Position numbers and translations under genes: made by a program. 64,000 nucleotides of DNA, taken from contig CM054113.1 of assembly GCA_028673005.1 (NCBI GenBank), positions 208,249,504 through 208,313,503 of the forward strand. Reading direction: 5' to 3'. Positions 10,233-22,230 of the stretch are shown here, piece by piece. Position 1 is the stretch's first letter; each line of letters starts with the position of its first letter. A model generated the notes under the pieces. That model saw only the letters and a list, made by a program, of their open reading frames with translations, did no database searches and had not been told where the DNA came from. Source of the stretch: Tanypteryx hageni (lineage: Eukaryota; Arthropoda; Insecta; Odonata; Petaluridae).

Positions 10233-12779
10233 CTCCCTTCCCGTATTCGATAGATATGAAATATGTTGTCTGCTTTCAACGACAATGAGCTATAGGACAA
10301 ACGCAATTTGAGCCCATAAAGCGCCTTATGTTAAATCACCCTATGAGACCAACTCATTTGCCTTACCTAGTTACCGCCTAGGGACGACCCTGCACTCATC
10401 TTCTTGGTTGTCACTTTCAAAAGACCTTCGCGTTCTGTCGTCTGACTAAAACTGTGTGTGTAAACGGTGTGTGGAAGGAATGAGTCACGCGCTTGTTTAC
10501 AGATGACAAATGAGACGAAACGATTCCATATAAACGTGCATTTTTTCACCTACGATTGTCTTCTCATAAATCATCTAGGTTCTTATCATCACTTTCAAAA
10601 TCCTGTTTCGTCCTTTCTTTTACAAATACATACAGTCCATCGCTCGCAATTGGAAAAAGCCCCTGCAAAATCGTCTCCGTGTAAACCCTACTAAGATTAT
10701 TGCTGCTACTTGTAGATATGCGTTGTTGTATATCATCGAAATAACATCATTTACTGTTCCTATGTTAATGCTATAATGTAATTAATTTTTGTATTTGTAC
10801 GAGTGCAGATATACGCCGTAATTATAGCCAGTCGATAGAATTAGGTAGATTGTTAAATCGATTCACTAGATTCGTAGAAAGTCGCTGTTGCCTTTTTTTA
10901 GGCGCTAGTTCGAACCTAAAGTTGCTAGATCTAGCAAAAAATTCGCTAGATTGGCAACAGTGCCTGGGTAGCATAATGAAACTACCGCATTACAACTCAC
11001 GCCTTGCGTTCTTCCTCCGTGCACGTATTTAATTCCCGCTCGCTTACGAAAACCACTAACGTAAAGAACGAATTTTTAAAAGTAATTTATGGGGCCGATT
11101 GCGTAAGCGCGGATTTGCGTAAATCGAGGCTTGCGTAACCCGGGAAGTGCCTGTATTATAAAAAAGTCGGCATTTGAGAAGATGAAGAATAAGGGAAAAC
11201 GGTAGAAAAACAAAGTCGAAGGAGGAAGATAGAAAAATTGAAAGACAGTGAAGTAAGAGAAGCGGAGAGAGATGGAAGGTAGAATTGAGGAGAGCAAGGG
11301 CGTAAATGAGGAGCCACAGATAAAACCCCGAAAGATTTTTGAAGACTGTTTCTAAAATATGTAATAAAGCTAAAACCTACAAGAAGCATAACTAGCACCT
11401 ACTTTAGTTAAAGTTGCAATAACGAGTAATTCTTAATATTGAAATGTAGTAATTATCGATATTTTTTTCAAAATCTACATCTGAATTTGCTCGCTATCCG
11501 CAAAAGGTGGTGTTTAGAGGTAATTTCTACCCCACGATCTTCCTTTTATGCAGACATAGCATAGTAAAGGAGAAAGATGACTTTGATTCTGCAGGTCTGC
11601 AATCTGACACATTATTTAAGTAACGAAATGAGGGTATAATTATGGATCCAGAAAATAAGGTCCGATGGACTGACAAAGCTACCAATTAATCTGTGTAAAA
11701 CCAATCATTTGAAACAAGATCGCTTTTCCAAAGACGATGTGAGTAGATAGTATGAAGATCTTGAGTTGATCACCATCTCGCTGCTTCTCGCATATGCGTG
11801 TTATATGTGTTTTACAACGGATGATGAAGAAGCAATAAAGCAAACAGTCTGAATAAACTTCTCTGAAGATTGCCCTAAATTACGTAATTGCTTTCCCTTT
11901 GTTTAACTGCATTACTTAGTAAAATAAAATGATTTCATATATTGCCACTAACTTCAATACATTTTGCGCAAAACTCAATCATCATGTTACATCTCATCCA
12001 CGCATAAAAAACATTATATGCCAAACTCCCCAGTTATTTTTGACCGTATCTTGCGTCAAACTCGTAATTTTAATCCCACACGAACCTATAACGTTTTTAT
12101 CGCCCCATAAACGTCAAATCGGAAACTGCAAGCCGTGTATCGGACCACACGCAATTCCTCGCAGAAAAAAACGAAAGAGACTCGAATGCATCTTCCTGAT
12201 TTGTCGAATGAAGGAACAGCAAGCGATGCAAAAAAACACTCAAGAGTCGCAGTTAGCAATGCGAAACGAGCGTGCGCGAGATGTACGCCAGTACGCGCGC
12301 TTTTCTTTTTACTTTTCTGCGCTTTTTCGCATTTTTATACTTTCTGATCATCGGCGTTCTTTTTGGCAGGGAAGCTCAACATGGAGAGGAAGAAAGAAAG
12401 AAAGAAGAGAGAGAGAATTGATGAACCTTATGCGTAGGCAAATTTTTTTTAAAGATACGCCTGCTCCTAGTTGACAAAATGTCACGGGGGCATATGTCTT
12501 TCCCGAAGGCATCCGGAAAAGCGATCACGTAGCCCATAAATATGCATTCCAGCCAAAGCGTCCCTTTGTTCCAGCGTTTGGGGCCTTATAAAAAAGGAAA
12601 CCCACATATCTCCCCGTTTAACTCTGTTTCGTGAATTCAAAGCGAGAAAAGAACAAGAATAGACGGTTCCACTTTATTTATTATCTCAATAAAAATCCTT
12701 CCGGCACCAAGGGATAACATTCGTGCTTAGCGCCATGCTCCGGCGGGTCACGTTCCTCTTTTTCCACAGACGTGGAATC
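10233..12779. other. Non-coding region; solo transposon-like end at 11088-11150
   Basis: No gene recognised. At 11088-11150, read on the minus strand, the sequence is acaggcacttcccgggttac followed by alternating ttacgc/tacgcaa blocks. It looks like one terminus of a DNA transposon whose partner I cannot place. A short purine run lies at 12380-12420. Open frames of 60-180 codons here show no known domain. Confidence 0.35.
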
Positions 12780-12912
12780 CGTAAGGAGACTAGAACACAA
12801 GGGCGAAGAGGCGAGGGCGAACGAGAGATGAGAGAGACAGAGAGAAAAGGAGAGAGAGAGGGGGAGGAGGAAGAGGGGAGGAAGAAAGGGGAAATGAGAG
12901 GGGACAAGTAGT
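12780..12912. repeat. Purine-rich tract
   Basis: Nearly pure A/G on the + strand (gagagag, ggaggagg runs). The open frames across it on both strands are low-complexity artefacts. Confidence 0.7.
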
Positions 12913-13139
12913 GCAGATGTGAATGCAAAGCAGGTCTTCCTTTAGGGGCCACTCTTTTGATGATCTCATGGCAGCCACCTTTAAGGATTCGGATCGAAGC
13001 GAACCGGATGCATTCCGATTTGATCCGTCGAATCGAACGATCGAAATTTCTAAGAAAACTCCATTCCTCGGTGTAGCCCGGCGCTGACCTACATCCATTT
13101 CGGCGTCTCATATATTTATACAAATTGGGTCCTTTTCAA

Positions 13140-14090
13140 CGATAATTGCTTCATGAAGGCAATCTTTTCCGCACATCTTGCCTTTTTAAGGAGCTATAAT
13201 AAAATACGCTTCACATAACTCAGAAAGACAGGGAGAAAAATGCGCGAGGTTGCGGTTTTTTCTCGCAAATTTAATACATTCGATATCAAATGGAGCATAA
13301 ATATTTATTTCGGCTTCATCGGCACAACGCACAAGTCAACAACGTTAGATGAATAGTTATTAAATAATTTAAACGCGCTATTATCTGAAATGTTTAAGAT
13401 TATTTATTTCAAATTATTAATCTATTATTTAAAAGTTTATTCCAAAATCAAACATCAGATAATGGTGTCGCATGAAAGAAATGCTATAAATTTTCATTAA
13501 AAAGTTTAATTCGACAAAAGTATTCTTAAATTGTAAATTTTGACTAAATTAGATGCGGGTGTGTTCAAAGGAATCGAAGTAATGTGCCGCCATTTTGAGT
13601 GTTTCCAAGTGGAATACATTCAACTTTATTAACCAGGTTCTGTAACCAGCGCATGAAGATTTCGTTAACAAGATTAAAATTTCAATTGAATTTTATCAAG
13701 ATTAATATGATAAAATAGCTTCCGTTTTTAAATGAGCAAACCGAGTTTAATCTCCTTTTAATACACCCGTGTGGCCTCCCTTTTGCCTATGGATTTATGA
13801 AACTAAGAAAAATGATTTCATTTTGTCATGAAAGCTATTATAATTCGCTTTTTACTAAGCCTTAGTTTAAACCTTTGCGACGGATGAAACTTAAGCAATC
13901 GTGCTAACGATGGGGCGTTTATTTTTAAGCAATTGTTTAAATATCTTTTTATCGTTAAATCATTCGACAAAGCAAGAAGCTTGTTTCCGACCCAAGTAAC
14001 TTCAGCGAATGTGTAGAGAAATATCGTTGCGTAAAACAAAGCACACATTAATATTCTTTAAAGTTGTACATCTCTTAATATCCATAAATT
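13140..14090. other. AT-rich spacer
   Basis: Long runs of A/T with no motif, repeat pair or domain that I recognise. Confidence 0.4.
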
Positions 14091-16100
14091 AAAATGTGAA
14101 TTTTGGTAATGGAAGGTTTATCACAAAACTCCTCTCACAAAAAATGTCCAGAAACCCCAAACGATGAGACACGAACGGAATGAGAATAAGAGATAAAGGG
14201 AAAAAGAAAGTAATAAGAGACAAGTCCTCGGAGAGACCCAAGGGGTCGGAAGAGGGAAAGGGAATGAGAGAGAACTTAGCATTTTGGATCCCTTTTGCAA
14301 AGAAAACACGCAAAGGAGGAATATGAACACTTATCCGTGACAGAGTCGGAAAGACGTGCATGGATAATAAGGACATAAAATCACTCGCGAGCTACATCAA
14401 AATGCGGGGCGTAGTTACGGAGAACAAATAAGTAGCATTTCCCACGGCATAAAATCTCGTAATAAAAACTCTTTAACTGCTCGATGCCCTTCCCAACTTG
14501 GCCCCCCGCCTCTCCTCCCCCCTACCATCTTCTCTCTCCAAACTCCCCCTCCCCATCCCTCTTCCTCTATTCTCCACATCCCCTCCCTCATTCACCATCT
14601 CCTGAATTCAGAGGGGGGCAATAAAACGGGCAAAGTAGATTCGTGAGGATTCGGAGAGAGGGAGTTCCAGATATATAAGATGAGAAAAGCTTGAAAAGAG
14701 GGAGAGGGAGGGATATGGTAGCCTTTTAGGACCTTATTAAAGAAATTCAACCTTCGGAGCACGTCTCACCTCAGAAAAAAAGGGAGTTGGAAAAGAAGGG
14801 AAAAGCGAGGAAAAGGGAGAGAGAGAGGGAGAGAGGTGAAATGGGAAATATGGAGTGGCGGAATGGGTAAAGGTCGGAGGACGCCAGAGATGGGAGAGTC
14901 GTAGATGGGAGGAGACGGAAGAGGAAAGAAGGGTTGCTATGAGACACCGTTGACGATTTGATGAGTAAGTAAGGGTCGAAATTGAACAGGGATCACGTAG
15001 ACATCCGCGGCATATTGCCTTTCCTGAAGTAAACGTATTCGGATGGTGAATACGAACGAAAATCGAACCGATGAAGCACGCGGCGGACGCGCGGAAGATA
15101 GCGATTTCGTTTTTTTCAGGAGTCGTGAGTTATATTCACTTTAGATCTCGTTCGATCACATTCTGGGATTGATGAGATAGCTCGGAGCTGTGACGGGGAG
15201 GAAAAAGGTAAGAGAGAGAGAGAGAAATAATACGACATATGAAGGAGAAGAGAAAATTGTAAAGGGGGGGGGGAAATAGCGAAAGAGTTGAGCAAACCGG
15301 AAGGTAGAGAGGGAGGAAATAAGAGAGCGAGGGAGGAATGAAGGACAGGAAGGAGGGATAGAGGGAGGACAAAGAAGAAGGAAAAGGACAGAAGGGAAAC
15401 AGACAGACAAACGACTTTAATAATGGCGAAATTGAGACTATATAGTCTCTTCTTACATTTAAGAGGAAATGCAAGGGATAGATAGCTAGAAAGATAATCG
15501 TCTTTATTTAGGCGAGATTGAGACTAGGCATTATCTTCTTCCATCTAACCCACTGTCAATTACAAACAAAAAGAAAGTGACCAAGAATACAAATTAAAAT
15601 TACATAAAGTAAAGTACTACACAAATACAATGCCAAGTTATCATTATAGGAAATTAAAAAAGATGGAGATTTGTTTGTGGGGAAAAACTAACGGTAATTA
15701 AAATGCTGTAGGAAAAAAACCCACTGCAGGAAAAACCCCACACAAGAAAGGGTTGTGAGATGGGAGAAAAATATGTGATAAAAAAGTGAGAAGGGAAATA
15801 ATTGGGGGATGAGTAGAGAGAGAGGAGGGAGGAGGGAAAAGAGAGAGGAAGTCGGATAGGATGAGAGAGCGAGAAACGGACAAAGAAATGGAAAGATAGA
15901 AAAAAGAGGGTACGATGGGAATGTTTGGGAAGAGGCAAGAATAGGTGAAGTAGAGAATCAGAGATGAATACGAAGAAACGACAATGAAAATAAAGAAAAA
16001 CGAGGCGTGAGATAAAGAGAGGGAGGGAGAGGAATAAAGAGAGAAAGAGATGATGAGAGACAGTTCTAGGAAAACCCGTGGACCAGAGAAAATGCGGAAA
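14091..16100. other. GA-rich non-coding block
   Basis: Purine-rich on the + strand at 14160-14290 and over most of 14620-16080, with one opposite, pyrimidine-rich stretch at 14490-14600. Minus-strand open frames here encode only Ser/Leu/Phe/Pro-rich low-complexity peptides and are not genes. A LINE tail on the minus strand is embedded at 15411-15660. Confidence 0.55.
15411..15660 (-). mobile_element. Two stacked minus-strand LINE 3' ends
   Basis: Read on the minus strand, 15500-15555 gives gatggaagaag..ctcaatctcgcctaaataaagac. This matches the end of the LINE at 10156-10206 and is followed by a tail at about 15480-15495. A second, shorter copy of the same end follows at 15411-15450 (tagtctcaatttcgcc). 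So two 3' ends of the same LINE family lie in tandem, as at 9.3-10.2 kb but inverted. Confidence 0.5.
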
Positions 16101-16817
16101 GAAAGAAGAATTTAGAATATGAGATAGACATTATACGGACGGATAATGTAAAGGACGTGAGAAATGGACAAAAAGCAGGGTGGATGAGAGAGAAGGTGGA
16201 TGAGAAAATGAAAATGAATTACCCAGGCATAAAGAAGACAAATAGAAAAATGATGTGAGATGAGTTTTGAAGAGTGTTCTAGGAATTTGGTGGTGACAAA
16301 CGATACAAAAAGGGAATAAAGGGAGAGATAATGAGCTAAATGACAATTTAAGAAGTTCACTGGACAAAATTTCATATTCTAATTAGGCTTTCATAACCTC
16401 AGCTCAAATGAGATAGCAGTCTCGGTATTGTAAATTTTCCTTTGCTAAAAAATTGAGTTTTTTCGGATTAAAAATTATTTTTCCGGACGATTCGGAGAGG
16501 GGGGGGGCTTTAGGGACGGCAAAATAAATTACACAGTTACGTATTCGTATCTCAATTCTAAATAATAAATTCTAATAATAATTTTTAAATGAAATTTTCT
16601 GATACCCCTCACTCCAAAGTTTTTCTTATGGCCGATCGTGATAACAACATGTAAGAAATCTTCTAATTTAAATATATATTTTTAAATTTCGGAATTTTCA
16701 TACTACATATATCCTGGATATATGTACAAGGCGAGGCTATTTATCTCTATTACAAAGTCCTTACGCCCTAATTGTTTGTTAGAGTAAGATCACCCCGTTT
16801 TACATTGCTGCCTAACG
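16101..16817. other. Spacer without recognised features
   Basis: Purine-rich until about 16330, then AT-rich. No domain or repeat recognised. Confidence 0.4.
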
Positions 16818-16825
16818 GTCTATGG

Positions 16826-17103
16826 CAGTGATTCACAAACTCTGTGCCGCAGTAGATTTTTAGGGATGCCGCGAAAATTTTTGTTTATTAAATAAATCAA
16901 TGATTTGCATGTGTCGGTGGGTAATTAGGGCAATCATTTTTCTTCTAATAAATTGATGATGTAGAAGCATCAAAATGGATGCGTCCAAAGGTTGAAATAC
17001 CCGTATCTAAAAATATATAAAGCTTGTCACAAGGATGGGGCGCAGCGAAACTCTCTTTATCTTTGAAAGTGTGCAGCGGCTCAAAAAAGTCTGAGAACCA
17101 CTG
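16826..17103. mobile_element. hAT-type MITE, 278 bp
   Basis: The ends are inverted: cagtgattcacaaactctg on the left and agtctgagaaccactg on the right. They are flanked by a perfect 8-bp duplication gtctatgg at 818-825 and 17104-17111 of the local numbering (16818-16825 on the left). An 8-bp duplication and CAGTG..CAAACT ends are the signature of hAT elements. The interior shares ccaaaggtt and neighbouring sequence with the element at 62689-62954, so both belong to one family. No transposase is present. Confidence 0.85.
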
Positions 17104-17111
17104 GTCTATGG

Positions 17112-18589
17112 TACCGTAAACCAGTAACAGAATCGTTGATATAACAAAAGAAAAATGGAATAATCCAACGAGCAGCGCCATATACCAGGGTGAGTTCATC
17201 ATTTAACTGAACCTATGCATATTTATAACGTTTGGCTTAGTCTCTACTCGTATTATAAATACAGCAATTTCATTAATGAATTAAATAAGCAACACCAAAA
17301 ACGTTTAGAAATTAACAAAAATAGACTTCGACTTGGAACATAAAGCAAGTTAATTACTTAGTGAACGAAAATGTAAAAGTAGATGGTTTCTGTACTTATT
17401 TGAGAAAAATACAAGTTGTGTCAGGTTAGGTAACGATATCTTCAGTAAATCAACCTTGGTAATATGATACGCCTGGGCGATAGTCGCTCTGCGTTCCACA
17501 CACGAAATAAGCCTTCCCCTTCTTCCAATGTCACCTGTTCCACTACACTCGATTAACTTTTTCATATAACTAACAAACATAACTCAAAGAATTATGGAAA
17601 CATGACTTTCGAGTTATACCTTTTCCAAAAATATTTGCTACCAAAGAAATTATCCCAAACGTAATTTTTGAGTTTTCTTGCATATATATTACAGGATATT
17701 AATTTATGGATCGGGCATAAAACAAGCTTTATGCAAATGATTATACATAGATGACCATATTCAGATAAATAATCGAAAACAGCGATGCAACTTAGTGACT
17801 TCCGCGGAACGAGGAACATAGGACTATTGAAACAAGTGAATATCCAGTCTTTTGAAAAATATCACGTCACTTGACGTTATTAATAACGTTATTATTATAT
17901 AAACACTATTGCATTATATTAGAAAACATATTATGCAAAGAACTATGTTAAACACTGTAAGAAATTCTAGCACAAGGGGAAACCATCGTAGAAAATACTT
18001 GGAATAATAAATACCTTCATTAGATGCCAATAATCCAAAATACTATTTCGATTTAAAATTATTATGTGATTTAAAAAAATGTATCCCCACCTAAGAAGGG
18101 TGATTTTCTTACATCGACGCCAAGTCATTTTGGCAGCATCATCTCAGGTAGTTGTATTCATTAGCTGATCTCAAGGTCGCTGACACTTCACGAAAACCCG
18201 GAAGAGACGTCACGTAACGGACCCCCTATGGCTGTACGTCACAGTGGTGCCCTCTTGGGAGATTATTTTAAACAAATTTCTAACAGATTGACCCTTATTC
18301 ATTCTATATGCAATTGAAGCAGTCGTTAATAAATGAATTCAATTTAAAATATCATAAAAGTAACTGATATTGAATCGGTTGTTATAATTTTTGGAGTATG
18401 GGGAAAAATAATTTTAACCTCAAACAAGATGATCCAAACGGAACTTATGATGCCTACTTTTCACATAATTATTTTAAATTAAATAAATGTAAATTCATTA
18501 CTTTTTGTATGGTTCAATCATTTACAGATTATAATATGTTTACAGATTGGTTATCACAGATTTAATTAATGTCTGTATTACTAGTCTAT
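17112..18589. other. AT-rich spacer
   Basis: No gene recognised. 18080-18250 is less AT-rich and may be an old repeat, but I could not assign it. Confidence 0.4.
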
Positions 18590-18870
18590 ACCTAATCCGA
18601 GTCCAACAATAGTCGTTGCTATGGCAACATTCTCGTAATATATATATATATATATACTTATATAATAATTCTCGATTGTCCGTCCGTCCGTCTGTCTGTC
18701 CCAGTAGTTTTGGGCATTTCGCAATGTAATTAAGAGCTGAAACTTTCACAATCGTTAATCCCCCATGAGGTGGTCCCTAAAAAAATCAAACATTCCGGAA
18801 AAAGTCCCGGATTCGACTCCGGGAGACGATTATATTTTCCCATACGTTTACACGGGTTTTCGATTTTTCA
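18590..18870. repeat. Repeat with (TA)n, (CTGT)n and a B-box-like stretch
   Basis: A short (TA)n at 18637-18656 is followed by gtccgtccgtctgtctgtc and then the phrase ccccatgaggtggtcc. At about 18813 there is gtcccggattcgactccggg, which resembles the T-arm/B box of a tRNA. A related sequence (gggttcgactctaagg) occurs at 53512. The CTGT run recurs at 41250-41285. This is probably an interspersed repeat of SINE type, but no convincing A box was seen. Confidence 0.4.
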
Positions 18871-19286
18871 AGGTGTAAGGTTTATTTCATTCAGTCATTA
18901 AAATATGTAAATATTGACCGAATTTCATCGTTTTTGTTTTATTCGATGGCTAAAACTATAAAATATCTTATTATTGCTATTTTTAGATGTTACACGGAAG
19001 AATTTGACAGAAACACGCATTTCTTTTAGAAATTTTATAACTTTTTTGTACTCTTTCAAGGCGACCCACATTGTTGCTTCCGATTGAATTAGCGTCTATT
19101 AAGCCTTCAAATAGACGAAATAATTGCGTTATTCGAGTTTTATGAAACATGGAAATTATTGTTGTTGCAACGTCAAACGTAATAGATAGCAACGTAAATA
19201 ATTTCAGATAACCTACAAAGCTCATTTGTATTGATTTGTATTTAAAGTAGCAGCCTTTAACAGTTTGCACTCATAATTTTAAAGTC

Positions 19287-19292
<6 letters not shown>

Positions 19293-19341
<49 letters not shown>
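19293..19341. repeat. (TA)n microsatellite
   Basis: About 24 uninterrupted TA units. Confidence 0.95.
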
Positions 19342-19344
<3 letters not shown>

Positions 19345-19639
19345 AGTTTTTAACACGCACACCCCTCAGAAGTTAAATTTGAATCACACTACAAAGTCCC
19401 GTTGATGTTCAACGGGTAATTCCTCTAGTATATATATAAACGACCTATTCCTTGGAATTAAAATTTAAAACTCCTTAACCGTAAATTTACCCAGAGGGCA
19501 CTCACACGTCAATAAGAAATAAGGAAAAATTAAAATTATACTTACAAGTTTGCAGGACGATGATGGCCTACAGGGACCTGTTGTCAAAAACTAGCCTAAA
19601 AAAAGAAAAAGAAAACACACACGCACAAGCACTCTGGAA

Positions 19640-19690
19640 ATCTCTAGATACGTATTTCGGGAGCTATGCTCCCATCTTCAGTAGCTGAAG
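19640..19690 (-). ncRNA. Hammerhead-ribozyme-like motif at the Penelope 3' end
   Basis: On the minus strand the order is CTGAAGA (19675-19681), an extra T, a 6-bp stem GGGAGC/GCTCCC with loop ATA, GAAA (19655-19658), then TACGTATC. This is the hammerhead core CUGANGA, stem II, GAAA, with a short self-complementary helix III (ATAC/GTAT) and a NUH site AUC. The base pairs next to the site (CTA with TAG) could start stem I. Predicted cleavage falls after 19647. Hammerheads are known in Penelope-like elements. The one-base insertion after the CUGANGA box and the loopless helix III mean activity, if any, may need a dimer. Confidence 0.55.
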
Positions 19691-20156
19691 TCGTATGAAT
19701 TGTTTGTGTTTGGTCTTGTGTATTTATGTGTTCCGGGTAAAAGTGAAAGGAGGGCAGAGGGGTGGGGGAATTCTTAACGGTTAGCGAGTAGAGGGGTGAG
19801 TAAGGGATGGGTCCGCGGTCGTTATTCATAACCGTCTCTTTGAATTTGTTAATGAAAATACTCTCGTAAGCGTCTAGTTTCCAGTCGGTTTGTGTTGATT
19901 TTAAGAGAGACATGTTTTCGATTTTAATTGGGTGATTGTTTTCCTGTATGTGTATTGCGACGCTAGACCTGTTAAATCTATTGTGTTTGAAGTGTGCAAG
20001 GTGTTCTTTGAACCTGGTTTCTAGCTTCCGTTTAGTTTGCCCTATGTAGACTTTCTCGCAGTCTGTGCAAGCGATTTTGTATATGCCGGATCTTTGTAGA
20101 GTCGGGATCGTGTCTTTTGGATTGTGTAGTAAGTTGGAGAGTTTGTTTTCATTCAC
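19644..20156 (-). pseudogene. Penelope-like element: GIY-YIG endonuclease and 3' end
   Basis: This 170-codon minus-strand frame is the C-terminal part of a Penelope-like ORF. A GIY-YIG nuclease starts near residue 22: SGIYKIACTDCEKVYIGQT, then RKLETRFKEH, then AVAIH-like histidines (VAIHIQENNH) and a late helix with DAYESIFI, where the conserved acid sits. The CxxC fits the zinc-binding variant of this group. A tail of about 60 residues follows, ending TSATEDGSIAPEIRI. The reverse transcriptase is missing upstream, because the frame starts abruptly at 20156 and no RT blocks are visible to its right. So the copy is 5'-truncated, although this part is uninterrupted. The last codons overlap a hammerhead-like RNA motif. 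It differs clearly from the element at 1.7-2.4 kb and represents another lineage. Confidence 0.8.
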
Positions 20157-20284
20157 AGGTACTGCTTTAAGGTTCTGTTTTGAGAATTCCTTTCCTCAGA
20201 GAATAGTACAAATCCCGCTCCGATATTACAATTTTAAGATATTTTAATGTGCAAGAGAAAATTATCCTGCACGATGGATTTCAG

Positions 20285-20475
20285 ATTTCCCATGTAAATA
20301 AAATGGGAAGGATAGTTCCTGGAACCCGGGACTTTAAATCTTCGCAACAAAAACTATTCTCGGGACTTCGGCTCCAGTAGTAAGAATCTCCACTAAGTGT
20401 CATGAAAATCGGGCTATTGGTTCAAAAGTTAATAGAGGGGACAGATAAACAGACATCCAATACGTAGAGGTAATA
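20285..20475. repeat. Interspersed-repeat tail
   Basis: Contains ttggttcaaaagttaatag followed by ggggacagataaacagacat. This phrasing resembles the 3' part of common arthropod interspersed repeats ending in GACAGA units. The family was not identified. Confidence 0.35.
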
Positions 20476-20479
20476 GCCT

Positions 20480-21055
20480 TTGTCCAATATCAGCGGTTGA
20501 TCCGCGTTATAAAATACTGATTATATTCCCGCTTGAACTCGAGTGTACAATTAAAACTCATATTGAATGAATAGTATCTTATTTGCTTTACATTAATTAA
20601 AGAGGTAAAATTAAATATGGTGAACTGAATTGATTAATTCATTCTCAGCTATCCAATCTTATACGGTTTAAGTCTAATAAACTGAATTATATTCTTCAAA
20701 GCATTTGATGTTTTTTAATTTTTCTATTCGTATTGCTGTCTTACACTGTATTTTTACAAACAAACTTGAGGCTTATATAATTTTAGCGACTATTATCCAC
20801 TCATCTGTTAAAAACTGATAAAATAAAATATTCCGACGTTATACATAAAGAAAAACCCTTTACAAAAAAAATTTGGCCACAGGATTAGCCTCAAAGAAAT
20901 ATATTTTTTCCACAAATGGATAATTATAGGGTACGACTCCACTTATATACTCAGGCCCAACTAAAATCCAAACTTTTGCGTCAGAAGCTTTTGGATAGCA
21001 ACTAATACACCGCCTCGATGTATATTTATTTTAAATACGGTATGTGAGCTCGTTT
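20480..21055. other. AT-rich spacer
   Basis: No feature recognised. Confidence 0.4.
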
Positions 21056-21060
21056 TGTGA

Positions 21061-21560
21061 GACAATAGAGACAGATAGAGAGAGGGAGAGAGAAAAAGTT
21101 AGATGGGGAGAGAAAGAAAGAGAGGAAGAGAAAGAGAGAGGGAGAGAAAGAAAGAGAGGAAGAGAAAGAGAGAGGGAGAGAAAGAAAGAGGGAGAGAAAG
21201 AAAGATAGAGAAATAAAGAGGGAGAGAAAGAAAGGGAGAGAAATAAAGGGAGAGAAATAAAGGAAGAGAAAGAAAGGGAGAGAAATAAAGGGAGAGAAAG
21301 AAAGGGAGAGAAAGAAAGGGAGAGAAATAAAGGGAGAGAAATAAAGGGAGAGAAAGAAAGGGAGAGAAATAAAGGGAGAGAAAGAAAGGGAGAGAGATAA
21401 AGGGAGAGAAATAAAGGGAGAGAAATAAAGGGAGAGAAATAAAGGGAGAGAAAGAAAGAGGGAGAGAAATAAAGAGGGAGAGAAAGAAAGAGGGAGAGAA
21501 ATAAAGGGAGAGAAAGAAAGGGAGAGAAATAAAGGGAGAGAAAAAGAGATCGAGATATAA
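21061..21560. repeat. 14-16-bp GA minisatellite
   Basis: Tandem units gggagagaaataaa and gggagagaaagaaa, with some 16-bp forms beginning ga, run for about 500 bp with almost no pyrimidines on the + strand except the T of the ataaa form. The large minus-strand open frames (Ser-Pro-Leu-Phe repeats) over 21031-22208 are artefacts of this array. Confidence 0.95.
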
Positions 21561-22230
21561 AGAGAGACGGAAAGAGGAGGAAGGGATAATGGAAGGTGGA
21601 GCCATCAATAGGGGGAGGATAGTGGATGTTAAAAGAAGCTGAGCTGACGAAGATGAGGACCAAATAGGGTGCAATTCCGAAGCTCTGCTCTGTGAATTGG
21701 GAGAACGAATTCCCCCTTCGATTAGGAAATTGAAGTGAAGGCCGGTGGATGAGAAAGAGGAGAGAGGGAAAGAAAGAGAGAAAAGGAATAAGATGAGAGG
21801 GAAGATCGTACCACCTACAATTAGGAAATGGGAGAGAATGAGCGAACAGTGATATAAAAAGGAAACGGAGGATGCAGCAGTAGGAGATTCGTGGGAGCTT
21901 GGTAGATAGACGGCGGAAGGGAGGAGTAGGAGAGGAAGGGGGATAGAGTGAAAGCGTGATGGAGGGAGAGAAGAAACGCGCTCCCCGCCCCGATTGTTCC
22001 CGGGAGTCGAGAGGGAGGAGTGAGCGTGCTCGGTATGTGAGAGGCTGAGTGAGGAACAAAAGGGAGGAAGAGGGAGGCTTCCGTAGGCGGGCATGCTGCT
22101 ATCTTTGCGAGGCTGCGGATAACTACCTCGCCCTCTGGGCTCATAACGCAGGAAGTGGTGAAGAGAGAGAGAGAGAGATGAAGGGATGAGGGACGGGGAA
22201 GCGAGCATTAGTAGTTGTCGAGTAAATCGA
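21561..22230. other. Purine-rich flank of the minisatellite
   Basis: Irregular GA-rich sequence continues to about 22190. No domain is visible in any frame beyond low-complexity peptides. Confidence 0.5.

Noticed and set aside
21031..22208. Large minus-strand open frames of 342 and 369 codons
   Set aside because: They are Ser/Pro/Leu/Phe-rich translations of the GA minisatellite and its flank; no domain, and every frame over the array stays open for the same reason.
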